Shown here one piece after another: positions 1-5,835 of a stretch of 6,742 nucleotides of DNA. A program made the position numbers and the translations under genes. A model generated the notes under the pieces. The model was not told where the DNA came from and did no database searches. It saw only the letters and a list, made by a program, of their open reading frames with translations. Position 1 is the first letter of the stretch, and every line of letters starts with the position of its first letter. Source of the DNA: CAVQGF01 sp045807945 (GTDB taxonomy: Bacteria > Acidobacteriota > Terriglobia > Terriglobales > Acidobacteriaceae); the NCBI GenBank assembly GCA_045807945.1, contig JBJMGI010000071.1:1-6742 (forward strand). Direction: 5' to 3'.

Positions 1-145
1 GACGATGCGGCGCAGGCGGCGCACGGAGCCGCCGCGCCAGTGGCGCGCAACAGCCGTATGCTCGGCGCCATCGAGCGGCGGCATCCAGCTCTGGTCGAGG
101 CCGCGTTCCCTGGCGAGGTCCGCAATCACCGCCGGCAAAAGCGCA
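1..145 (-). other. Suspected foreign or mis-joined end; possible minus-strand coding fragment
   Basis: These bases are visibly more GC-rich than the rest of the window. None of the three forward frames gives M1-peptidase sequence, although the downstream frame clearly does. The minus strand reads open from about nt 182 down to nt 1, with GC-rich third positions and a protein-like pattern (LDALLPAVIADLARERGLDQ, then SWMPPLDGAEHTAVARHWRG). I do not recognise the family. Forward frame 1 is also open until TGA 151-153, but it gives a His/Arg-rich product typical of an antisense shadow. The simplest reading is a fragment of another gene on the opposite strand joined to the peptidase gene by misassembly or rearrangement. 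Confidence 0.4.
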
Positions 146-874
146 TCGAGTGAAGATTTCCAGGAAGAGGCCGAGAAGCACTACGGTTCCAAGCTGCAAA
201 GTTTCTTCTCGCAGTGGCTCGATTCCACGGGCGCTCCTGAATTCAAGAACAAGTACACCGTTTATCGCGCGGGAAAAGGCTTCCGCATCGCCGGCCAGAT
301 CTCGCAGGACCTCGACCTGTTCGCGATGCCGGTAGAAGTAAAAGTGGATACCGACGGAAAGACCGAGATGAAGCGCATCGAGGTGAAAGGGACGAATTCG
401 CCGTACGTCCTCGAGACTTTCGGCAAGCCGCGCCGCATCACCCTCGATCCCAATGACCACGTCCTGAAGAATTCCGCGGAGTTCAAGGTTCGCGTCGCCA
501 TCCAGCGTGGGCAAGACTTCGTGCAGCAGGGCGACTTCGAATCCGCGTTGCGCGAATTCCAGAAAGCGCTCGACGTCAACAAGAACAGCTCGCTCGCGCA
601 GTACCGCATCGCTGAGGTCTTCTTCCTGCAGCGCAACTACCAGGCTGCCGCGAACGCCTATCGCGCTTCACTCAACGGCGACGGCAACCCGCGCTGGACT
701 GAAGTCTGGAGCCACGTGCAGCTCGGCAAGATCTTCGACGCCACGGGCCAGCGTGACCGCGCGACCAACGAATATCGCCAAGCCCTGCAGACCAACGACA
801 ATACGCAAGGCGCACTCGACGAAGCTCGCCGCTATCAGCAGAAGCCCTACCAGCGGGAAAAGCAAGCCAGCTAA
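2..874 (+). CDS. C-terminal part of M1-family metallopeptidase with TPR tail (5' partial)
   Basis: The frame is open to the left edge and ends at TAA 872-874. From about nt 134 the protein reads as the end of an M1 (gluzincin) aminopeptidase-like domain: GKSASSEDF, then FFSQWLDSTGAPEF (nt 203-244), a typical closing motif of that domain. A beta-rich segment follows (nt ~250-470), then about three TPR-like helical pairs (nt ~490-590, 593-690, 707-803), e.g. GDFESALREFQKALDVN. The catalytic HExxH region would lie upstream and is absent. M1 enzymes remove N-terminal residues from peptides using zinc; the TPRs suggest protein contacts. The first ~43 codons (MRRRRRTEPPRQWR...) are arginine-rich and unlike any M1 protein, so the true gene is probably broken or mis-joined near nt 130-145. 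Family assignment rests on recognition of the motifs, not on a search. The gene may be a pseudogene if the break is real. Confidence 0.72.
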   Translation, partial: TMRRRRRTEPPRQWRATAVCSAPSSGGIQLWSRPRSLARSAITAGKSASSEDFQEEAEKHYGSKLQSFFSQWLDSTGAPEFKNKYTVYRAGKGFRIAGQISQDLDLFAMPVEVKVDTDGKTEMKRIEVKGTNSPYVLETFGKPRRITLDPNDHVLKNSAEFKVRVAIQRGQDFVQQGDFESALREFQKALDVNKNSSLAQYRIAEVFFLQRNYQAAANAYRASLNGDGNPRWTEVWSHVQLGKIFDATGQRDRATNEYRQALQTNDNTQGALDEARRYQQKPYQREKQAS

Positions 875-876
875 AA

Positions 877-959
877 TTTTTGATTTTTGATTGTGGATCT
901 TAGATTTGATCGTGTAGGCACGGGCGTCCTCGCCCGTGCTCCGGTTCAGCTTAAAATTT
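877..959. repeat. AT-rich TTTTTGA repeat plus perfect palindrome (REP-like spacer)
   Basis: Just after the peptidase/TPR stop, TTTTTGA occurs twice in tandem (877-883 and 884-890), followed by more GATT-type words to about 910. Then comes a perfect inverted repeat: arm GCACGGGCG at 918-926, loop TCCT, arm CGCCCGTGC at 931-939. There is no T-run directly after the hairpin, so it is not a classical intrinsic terminator, though the RNA could fold and protect or end the upstream message. Similar palindromes and TTTTTGA-rich spacers are, to my recollection, dispersed in acidobacterial genomes; that part is not shown here. Confidence 0.55.
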
Positions 960-986
960 GCGAGCGTTCCTATGTGGAAAAAAAGG

Positions 987-1217
987 ATGTCTCACGAAGA
1001 AGTCGCTGACCTGATTGATCGCTTCCTGCGCAGACAGAGCGCCTACCCACAAGAATGGAACGACTTTGCCGAGACGCGGCAGTCTGATCCTGAAATCGAG
1101 GAGTATAGAAAACGATGCGACGAACTCGATCCCTTGGTCAATCGCCCCGTAGTGCAAGATCCGAAGGCGATCGAGGAACTCAACAGAATTGTTGAGAAGC
1201 TGCGCTCGCGAGTGTAG
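987..1217 (+). CDS. Small conserved-looking hypothetical protein (76 aa)
   Basis: The product starts MSHEEVADLIDRFL and is charged and mostly helical-looking, with no signal peptide or membrane segment, so it is probably cytoplasmic. It has an YPQEWNDF segment, an acidic/basic middle (EIEEYRKRCDELDPL) and a C-terminal helix (AIEELNRIVEKLRSRV). I recognise no named domain. ATG 987 is chosen because GGAA at 976-979 sits 7 nt upstream and the conserved-looking sequence begins there. ATG 972 is a possible longer start (adds MWKKR) but has no ribosome binding site. A GTG at 936 is rejected because it lies inside the palindrome. TAAAAT at 952-957 could be a weak -10 box. The gene ends 9 bp from the stop of the convergent RodZ-like gene. 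Similar small proteins seem to occur in Acidobacteria, but the function is unknown. Confidence 0.6.
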   Translation: MSHEEVADLIDRFLRRQSAYPQEWNDFAETRQSDPEIEEYRKRCDELDPLVNRPVVQDPKAIEELNRIVEKLRSRV

Positions 1218-1226
1218 CGAGACGAC

Positions 1227-2117
1227 CTACGTCGCCGGCTTCTTCTCCGGCTTTATCTTGATCTGCTTAACCTGATTGTCTTTTCCGAAAGGTGCCTGCG
1301 TTTTCCCGTTATAGCTCAGCTCTATTCCGCCCGCGTTCCCTGTTTTGAAGATCAGCTCTTTTCCCGAATAAGACTTGTCGGTTAGCGCATCGAGCGTTCC
1401 GTCCTGCACAACTTTTCCATCGACGGTCACCTGTATCCAGGAGTCTTGGATTGCATGCACCTTCAGATGAACCAGCCCGTCATTGCCCGCTGAGTCTGGG
1501 ACCGCATTCTCCGGTGCCATTGTCACTGGAGTATTGGAAGAAGTAGTAACTGGCGCTGGCACCACCGGTGGGAGCGTCGCTGCAGCGGGCAAAGCGGGAC
1601 TCGTTGCGGCAATGGGCGCACGCGAGTGCTCGGGATGCGAATGTCGCCACCAGGCAAACGATCCGCCGCCGAGGCAAACGATTGCGATCACGACCCAGAC
1701 CGTGTTCCCCGCGTTGGTGGGATTCAGCGGAGGATTTCTCTTCTTCTCAGCCTCGCGGCGCGCCGCGATGGCTTCTAATTCTTTGCTGCGCTCTTTGCGA
1801 GATTTTTTTCCAGCAGCATCGCCGTTCGCCGCGCTGTCGAGTGCGGGAACCGGATCTGCGGCGAGCCGTATTCCGGTGGAAGCCGCATTCTCCGCCGCAA
1901 GAAAATCCGTCACGGCTTGGTCTTCGTCCAGCCCCAGATATTTCGCGTAGGCGCGAACGAATCCTTTGTTGAAGATGCCACCAGGAAGTTTGTCGAAGTC
2001 TTCGGTCTCAAGCGCCTCGAGGTTGCGCTTGCCGATCTTGGTGGATTCCGCGATCTCTTCCAGCGACACGCCGCGCATTTCGCGCTCGCGTTTGATCCGC
2101 TCACCGAACGATGCCAT
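1227..2117 (-). CDS. RodZ-like protein: HTH, one TM segment, DUF4115 C-terminal domain
   Basis: This is a 296-aa protein with RodZ architecture. Residues ~5-66 form a helix-turn-helix of the HTH_25 type (GERIKREREMRGVSLEEIAE, then FDKLPGGIFNKGFVRAYAKY around 41-60). A Lys/Arg-rich juxtamembrane stretch covers ~104-130, one TM helix ~139-157 (VWVVIAIVCLGGGSFAWW), a Pro/Ala/Thr-rich linker ~165-210, and a beta-rich DUF4115-like domain ~214-291 (LVHLKVHAIQDSWIQVTVDG). In known RodZ proteins the HTH binds MreB inside the cell and the C-terminal domain lies outside, helping to set rod shape. Start ATG 2115-2117 is preceded by AAGGAA (2122-2127 on the plus strand) 4 nt away, and by a strong promoter. 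Upstream in-frame starts would lie before that promoter. The gene stands alone and diverges from the cyclase gene. It could instead be a paralogous membrane regulator with the same layout, so no symbol is given. Confidence 0.88.
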   Translation of the reverse strand: MASFGERIKREREMRGVSLEEIAESTKIGKRNLEALETEDFDKLPGGIFNKGFVRAYAKYLGLDEDQAVTDFLAAENAASTGIRLAADPVPALDSAANGDAAGKKSRKERSKELEAIAARREAEKKRNPPLNPTNAGNTVWVVIAIVCLGGGSFAWWRHSHPEHSRAPIAATSPALPAAATLPPVVPAPVTTSSNTPVTMAPENAVPDSAGNDGLVHLKVHAIQDSWIQVTVDGKVVQDGTLDALTDKSYSGKELIFKTGNAGGIELSYNGKTQAPFGKDNQVKQIKIKPEKKPAT

Positions 2118-2159
2118 GTTTTTCCTTGTTGCCAGAGATCTCGCAGGAGGAGTTCGCAA

Positions 2160-2188
2160 ATCATAGGAAAACCGCACCCCACTGTCAA
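2160..2188 (-). promoter_or_regulatory. Sigma70-type promoter of the RodZ-like gene
   Basis: Read on the minus strand, a perfect -35 TTGACA (2183-2188) is followed by a 17-bp spacer and a -10 TATGAT (2160-2165, 5 of 6 to consensus). Transcription would start near 2153, giving a ~36-nt leader before ATG 2117. This supports the chosen start, because longer reading frames would begin upstream of the promoter. Confidence 0.75.
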
Positions 2189-2276
2189 CGCCCGAATGGT
2201 CTAAGCCTTTCGTAGTAAACGGTTTCGGTGCAGGTGGACCCACGTTACCCGTAAGGAACTAAGCGTATCTTCCGGG

Positions 2277-2306
2277 TTGCTGAATCGGAAAACCGGGCGA
2301 TATAAT
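2277..2306 (+). promoter_or_regulatory. Sigma70-type promoter of the GAF-GGDEF gene
   Basis: A perfect -10 TATAAT lies at 2301-2306, with a weak -35 TTGCTG at 2277-2282 (18-bp spacer). The start point would be near 2312-2314, about 33 nt before ATG 2346. This excludes the longer reading frame beginning at 2277. The weak -35 beside a perfect -10 leaves room for activator control; no operator is evident. Confidence 0.65.
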
Positions 2307-2345
2307 ACGCGCCACAGTGGACACCCTCACCAGGACCCTTTTCCC

Positions 2346-3395
2346 ATGAGCGAGGTAGGCGCGGACAGGAAGCGGCAGGTGCAGGAGCTAAGCGTCTTTC
2401 ACGACGTCGCCAAGGCCCTCACCTCATCGCTGAACCTCGATTCAGTACTCCAGACCATCATGCAGAAGATGGCGGAATACTTCCGTCCCGATACCTGGTC
2501 GCTGCTCATGGTCGATGAGACCACTGACGAACTTTATTTCGCCATTGCGGTCGGCCCCGCTGCCGACTCGCTCAAAACTCTTCGCTTGAAGATGGGCGAA
2601 GGTATCGCCGGATGGGTCGCCAAACACGGCGAGTCCCTTATCGTCCCAGACGTTTACACCGAACCTCGGTTCGCCAAGCGCATCGACGAGATGACGAAAT
2701 GGCAGACCAAGAGCGTCATCTGCGTGCCGTTGCGCGCGAAGCACCGCTCATTGGGAGTGATCCAGCTCATTAACTGCCCGATGGAAACTTTCGGCGACAA
2801 CGAAATGTTTTTCCTGAATGCTCTCTGCGATTACGCCGCTATTGCGATCGATAACGCGCGCGCGGTCGAACGCATCCAGGAACTGACGATCACCGACGAT
2901 TGCACCGGCCTATACAACGCGCGTCATCTCTACAAAACCCTCGAGGCTGAGGTTTATCGTTCGGCACGTTTCGGACACGAATTCAGCGTCATCTTCATCG
3001 ATCTCGACCACTTTAAGAGCGTCAACGACACTCACGGTCACCTCGTCGGCTCGAAGCTCTTGGCCGAAGTGGGGTACCTGATCAAGAGCCACCTGCGCTT
3101 GATCGATTACGCCTTCCGCTACGGTGGAGACGAATTCGTCATTCTGCTGCCGCAAACGTCGAAGGAAGCGGCACTGATCGTCGCGCGGCGCCTGCTCGAG
3201 GTCATGCGCGTCAGCGAATTCATGGCCACCGAAGGATTGAAGCTCAACGTACGCTGCTCGATGGGACTAGCCACTTACCCTGAGGACGCCAAGAGCGCGC
3301 ACGAGATCATCCGCCAGGCCGACGAGATGATGTACTCGGTCAAGAACACCACCCGCGACAACATCGCCATCGCCCAGCAGGGCATGTTGAAGTAA
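2346..3395 (+). CDS. GAF-GGDEF nucleotide cyclase, candidate Hypr (cGAMP-type) enzyme
   Basis: This is a 349-aa soluble protein. Residues ~15-172 form a GAF sensory domain (FHDVAKALTSSLNLDSVLQT, GEGIAGWVAKHGESLIVPDV, SVICVPLR, LGVIQLIN). A short helix joins it to a GGDEF domain (~180-345). The GGDEF motif is intact at 260-264. Metal-binding Asp is seen at 219 (FIDLDHFK), and an RxxD product-inhibition site (R251-D254) lies exactly five residues before the motif. No EAL or HD-GYP domain is present. GGDEF enzymes normally make c-di-GMP from two GTP. Here Asn227 is kept, but Ser236 (GHLVGS) replaces the Asp that contacts guanine in canonical enzymes (PleD D344). This is the known signature of Hypr GGDEFs, which make 3',3'-cGAMP. 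ATG 2346 is preceded by AGGA (2332-2335) and by a promoter. Cyclase identity is nearly certain; product choice is inference. Confidence 0.92.
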   Translation: MSEVGADRKRQVQELSVFHDVAKALTSSLNLDSVLQTIMQKMAEYFRPDTWSLLMVDETTDELYFAIAVGPAADSLKTLRLKMGEGIAGWVAKHGESLIVPDVYTEPRFAKRIDEMTKWQTKSVICVPLRAKHRSLGVIQLINCPMETFGDNEMFFLNALCDYAAIAIDNARAVERIQELTITDDCTGLYNARHLYKTLEAEVYRSARFGHEFSVIFIDLDHFKSVNDTHGHLVGSKLLAEVGYLIKSHLRLIDYAFRYGGDEFVILLPQTSKEAALIVARRLLEVMRVSEFMATEGLKLNVRCSMGLATYPEDAKSAHEIIRQADEMMYSVKNTTRDNIAIAQQGMLK

Positions 3396-3396
3396 G

Positions 3397-3422
3397 GGAA
3401 CTTCCTCCTTCAAAATCGCGTA
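3397..3422 (+). promoter_or_regulatory. Candidate ECF-type promoter upstream of the sigma operon
   Basis: GGAACTT (3397-3403), identical to the -35 element of RpoE-type sigma factors, begins two bases after the cyclase stop. CGTA (3419-3422), a -10 type seen with SigW-like factors, follows 17 bp after GGAAC. If used, it would let the downstream sigma factor drive its own operon, which is usual for ECF systems. The -10 part is short and its exact class is uncertain. Confidence 0.4.
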
Positions 3423-3489
3423 TCCATCTGGGGATTGGCCTGTCCTGCCCCAATTCGAGTAGCATCATCAGTCGTTGCATCTCGCGCCC

Positions 3490-3494
3490 AGGAG
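3490..3494 (+). promoter_or_regulatory. Ribosome binding site deciding the TTG start of the sigma gene
   Basis: AGGAG lies 6 nt before TTG 3501, ideal spacing. The other in-frame start, TTG 3435, has only a GGGGA directly abutting it. No ATG or GTG occurs in frame before the conserved sigma region. Confidence 0.6.
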
Positions 3495-3500
3495 CGACGG

Positions 3501-4124
3501 TTGCCGCCCACTCCTCTGACGGAAGACCAGGAGCAAGCAGCTCTCGTACGCCGCTGCGTCGAGGGAGACGGTGCTGCTTGGGCCGATCTCGTCCGCCTGC
3601 ACAATCGCCGCGTCTACAACATCTGTTACCGATTCACCGGCTCTCCTGACGACGCTCAAGACCTCGCCCAGGAAGTCTTTATCAAGGTCTTCCGTACTCT
3701 CAAAAGCTTCGATTCCAGCAAAGGCGCCTTCCCCACCTGGGTGACCACCGTCACCCGGAACCTGCTGGTAGACCACTTCCGCCGCACCAAGCAGGAGCGC
3801 ATGACCGATTCTCTGGACGCCCCTGCATCCAGCGACTCTGACTCGGGTTCCACCAGCCGCGGTGACCTGATCGAGGACACGGCTGCGGTCTCGCCCGACC
3901 AGAAGGTCAGCCGCGGAGACACTCAAAAGCTGGTACAACAGGCCCTGCAGAAGCTCTCGCCAGACCTGCGGGAAGCAGTGATTTTGCGTGACTTACAGGA
4001 CATGGACTATACGGAAATAGCCACGGCTTTGCGGGTTCCGGAAGGAACCGTGAAGTCCAGGATCAACCGGGGCCGAGCGGAACTTTCGCGCCTCTTACAG
4101 CGTACTTATAAGCAGGTGATGTGA
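3501..4124 (+). CDS. ECF RNA polymerase sigma factor (RpoE/SigW-like)
   Basis: With the TTG 3501 start this is a 207-aa ECF sigma factor, which directs RNA polymerase to a dedicated promoter set. Region 2 spans ~25-97, with the core-binding and -10 recognition helices visible (VYNICYRFTGSPDDAQDLAQ, EVFIKVFRTLKSF, TWVTTVTRNLLVDHFRRTKQ). Region 4 spans ~144-197, with LREAVILRDLQDMDYTEIA and the HTH VPEGTVKSRINRGRAEL. The linker (~101-140) is long and rich in Ser/Asp (DSDSGSTSRGD), a probable flexible segment. Its stop shares one base with the ATG of the anti-sigma gene (TGATG), so the two are translationally coupled. The candidate GGAACTT promoter suggests autoregulation. A longer form from TTG 3435 (229 aa) is possible but has no proper ribosome binding site. 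There are no C-terminal accessory domains. Confidence 0.93.
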   Translation: MPPTPLTEDQEQAALVRRCVEGDGAAWADLVRLHNRRVYNICYRFTGSPDDAQDLAQEVFIKVFRTLKSFDSSKGAFPTWVTTVTRNLLVDHFRRTKQERMTDSLDAPASSDSDSGSTSRGDLIEDTAAVSPDQKVSRGDTQKLVQQALQKLSPDLREAVILRDLQDMDYTEIATALRVPEGTVKSRINRGRAELSRLLQRTYKQVM

Positions 4125-4903
4125 TGGTAGACAACACCCAATCCGGAATGCCGTGCAGCGAGTTCGACGCCCTCCTGATGGAGGCCGTGGAAGGCAAGCT
4201 GACGGGCGAGCAGGCAGAGCGCTTCCGCTCGCATGCCGACTCCTGCGGAGTCTGCGGGCCGCTGTTTGCGGACGCGAAGTCCGGCTTTAGCTGGTTGCAG
4301 TCTCTGGCTGAAGTTGAGCCTCCGGCGAACCTGGTGCACAACATTCTTGCCGCAACCTCGGAACGCGATCTGGCGGTCGCCAAAGCAGCTGCCGCAAAAC
4401 CCGGCTTCGCAGAGCGCGTGCGCTCCATATTCACTCCGCTGCTCCAGCCGCGGCTGGCCGGCACCTTCGCCATGGGGTTCTTCTCACTCTCACTGCTGCT
4501 GAACGTTACCGGCGTGAAGGTGAGCGACATCAGCAAAGTTGACCTTCGTCCCAGCGCGATAAAAAAGACTTACTACGCCACTTCGTCACGGATGGTCCGC
4601 TATTACGAGAACCTGCGCATCGTTTACGAGTTGCAGTCGAAGGCGCGCGAGATCAAGGAAGCTATCCCGGTGAAAGAAGAAGGTAAAGACAAAGACGGTT
4701 CCAAGCCCGAGCGCAAGCAGAACCAGAAGCGCGATGACAACATGAGCAACCGTCCTAACAATAACGAACGCGATAATGCGAAGCGCTACGAGCAGGAGAA
4801 TGCTGAGATCGCGCCCGTGAGCTACAACCGGAGTTTGCACCACCTCTCCCTGAAATCCGCGGTCTCGAATCGCGTAACCCGTAACGACAGGAGGACCGCA
4901 TGA
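4124..4903 (+). CDS. Membrane anti-sigma factor with zinc-finger (ZAS/zf-HC2-like) domain
   Basis: This 259-aa protein directly follows and overlaps the sigma gene. The cytoplasmic N-terminus has the anti-sigma zinc motif HxxxCxxC (His37, Cys41, Cys44), with Cys11 as a possible further ligand; such domains clamp the partner sigma factor. One TM helix lies at ~111-128 (LAGTFAMGFFSLSLLLNV). The C-terminal half should be outside the membrane. It is strongly charged and Lys/Glu/Asn-rich (~178-228, EEGKDKDGSKPERKQNQKRD), probably disordered or coiled, with a basic end. No protease or sensor domain is recognisable, so how the signal releases the sigma factor is unknown. ATG 4124 has AGGTG at 4114-4118; GTG 4121 in the same frame is an alternative one codon earlier. 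The stop overlaps the next gene by four bases (ATGA). Confidence 0.88.
   Translation: MVDNTQSGMPCSEFDALLMEAVEGKLTGEQAERFRSHADSCGVCGPLFADAKSGFSWLQSLAEVEPPANLVHNILAATSERDLAVAKAAAAKPGFAERVRSIFTPLLQPRLAGTFAMGFFSLSLLLNVTGVKVSDISKVDLRPSAIKKTYYATSSRMVRYYENLRIVYELQSKAREIKEAIPVKEEGKDKDGSKPERKQNQKRDDNMSNRPNNNERDNAKRYEQENAEIAPVSYNRSLHHLSLKSAVSNRVTRNDRRTA
4889..4894 (+). promoter_or_regulatory. Strong ribosome binding site for the B-box/TM gene
   Basis: A perfect AGGAGG lies 5 nt before ATG 4900, inside the end of the anti-sigma gene. It suggests the third operon gene is translated efficiently and not only through coupling. Confidence 0.7.
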
Positions 4904-5835
4904 ACTGTGCGATCCACAACGACACGCCCGCCACTGCCTATTGCCGCACCTGCGGGAAAGCCATGTGCGCCCAATGCACCCGTGAGGTGAAGGGCGTTAT
5001 CTATTGCGAAGATTGCATCGCCAACAGCTTGCGCCAGGCAGCACCTGCGGCCGTTCCTCCACCTCCGCCGCGCGCTTATGCCGACCCGACTTATGCCCCA
5101 CGCGGCAGCGGGCCAAATCCCGCCATCGCCGGCATCTTGTCTATTCTCCCCGGATTGGGAGCGGTCTATTGCGGCGAAGTAATGCGCGGCGTGATGCAGA
5201 TATCGATCTATGCCGCTCTCATCTTTGCTCTCACGAATTTTGGCGGAGGACTCGAACCCGTTTTCGGATTGGCGATCGCCTTCTGGTACATCTACCAGAT
5301 CATTGACTCGGTTCGGCTCGCGCGTGCTAAACAAATGGGAGTGCCTGCCCCAGATCCGTTTGGGCTCTCTTCTCCGGAATGGGTTGGGAGCTTCCGTGCA
5401 ACCGGCAAAGGACTGCCGAGCGGCGCAATGTTTCTGGTGTTTCTCGGATTCTTGTTCCTGCTGGGGAACGTCTTCAGCTTCCACTTCATCAGTCGTGGAT
5501 GGCCCCTAATTCTCGTCTACCTTGGCGCGATGCGCATAGTGCAGTCGCGCCAGCGCCTTGCCTGCCACTGCATGCGGTGCCAGACCAGCTGCCTGACGGG
5601 GCCGGCAGTATTGCTAACGCTCGGTATCTTGTTCCTGCTTGACGGGTTCCTTGGCATCGATTTCAGCCGGACATGGCCGGCGCTGTTGATCGTGATCGGC
5701 GGAATCAAGTTCCTCCAGATGTCCGGCTCGACCGAAGGCCACGTTGGCCCCGGCGAACCCGGCAGCCGCTACACGCCGCCTCCGCCTCCTCCTGTTGCCG
5801 ACGAGCAGAAGGAAAGCGAGGTGAACCATGGGTAA
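4900..5835 (+). CDS. B-box zinc-finger, TM2-like and LiaF-like multi-TM membrane protein
   Basis: This 311-aa protein begins with a B-box-type zinc finger (Cys3, His6, Cys15, Cys18, Cys23, Cys26, Cys36, Cys39), followed by a Pro-rich linker (~49-70). Next is a TM2-domain-like block (~74-140: NPAIAGILSILPGLGAVYCG, then helices ~100-112 and ~121-135). Two repeats of a LiaI/LiaF-type TM pair (DUF5668-like) follow at ~176-215 (FLVFLGFLFLLGNVF) and ~234-273 (GPAVLLTLGILFLLDGF). Between them is a second Cys cluster, Cys222, 224, 227 and 231. The C-terminus is Pro-rich. It is an inner-membrane protein, probably a sensor or structural partner of the anti-sigma factor, but no enzyme activity is evident. 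It overlaps the anti-sigma gene by 4 nt and the next gene by 8 nt. Zinc binding is inferred from the cysteine pattern. Confidence 0.8.
   Translation: MNCAIHNDTPATAYCRTCGKAMCAQCTREVKGVIYCEDCIANSLRQAAPAAVPPPPPRAYADPTYAPRGSGPNPAIAGILSILPGLGAVYCGEVMRGVMQISIYAALIFALTNFGGGLEPVFGLAIAFWYIYQIIDSVRLARAKQMGVPAPDPFGLSSPEWVGSFRATGKGLPSGAMFLVFLGFLFLLGNVFSFHFISRGWPLILVYLGAMRIVQSRQRLACHCMRCQTSCLTGPAVLLTLGILFLLDGFLGIDFSRTWPALLIVIGGIKFLQMSGSTEGHVGPGEPGSRYTPPPPPPVADEQKESEVNHG

Noticed and set aside
1205..1221. CTCGC/GCGAG hairpin at the convergent gene ends as a terminator
   Set aside because: The stem is only 5 bp, overlaps the stop codon and has no T-run; too weak to call.
2118..2243. Upstream extension of the RodZ-like gene
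   Set aside because: The added N-terminus spans the TTGACA/TATGAT promoter and lacks family similarity; RodZ-type proteins begin shortly before the HTH, as from ATG 2117.
2255..2267. GGAACT followed by CGTA, resembling the ECF promoter at 3397
   Set aside because: Only three bases separate the two parts, far too few for a -35/-10 pair.
2277..2345. Upstream extension of the GAF-GGDEF gene from an ATG at 2277
   Set aside because: It would begin at the -35 box and contain the perfect TATAAT at 2301-2306. The extra residues (MLNRKTGRYNTRH) look non-coding, and ATG 2346 has AGGA upstream.
2190..2345. Possible GEMM (c-di-GMP/cGAMP) riboswitch before the cyclase gene
   Set aside because: The leader after the promoter is only ~33 nt, and I see none of the conserved GEMM core or its tetraloop-receptor parts.
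3468..3938. Minus-strand frame opposite the sigma factor (156 codons)
   Set aside because: It lies fully antisense to well-conserved sigma region 2 and the linker, with no recognisable domain.
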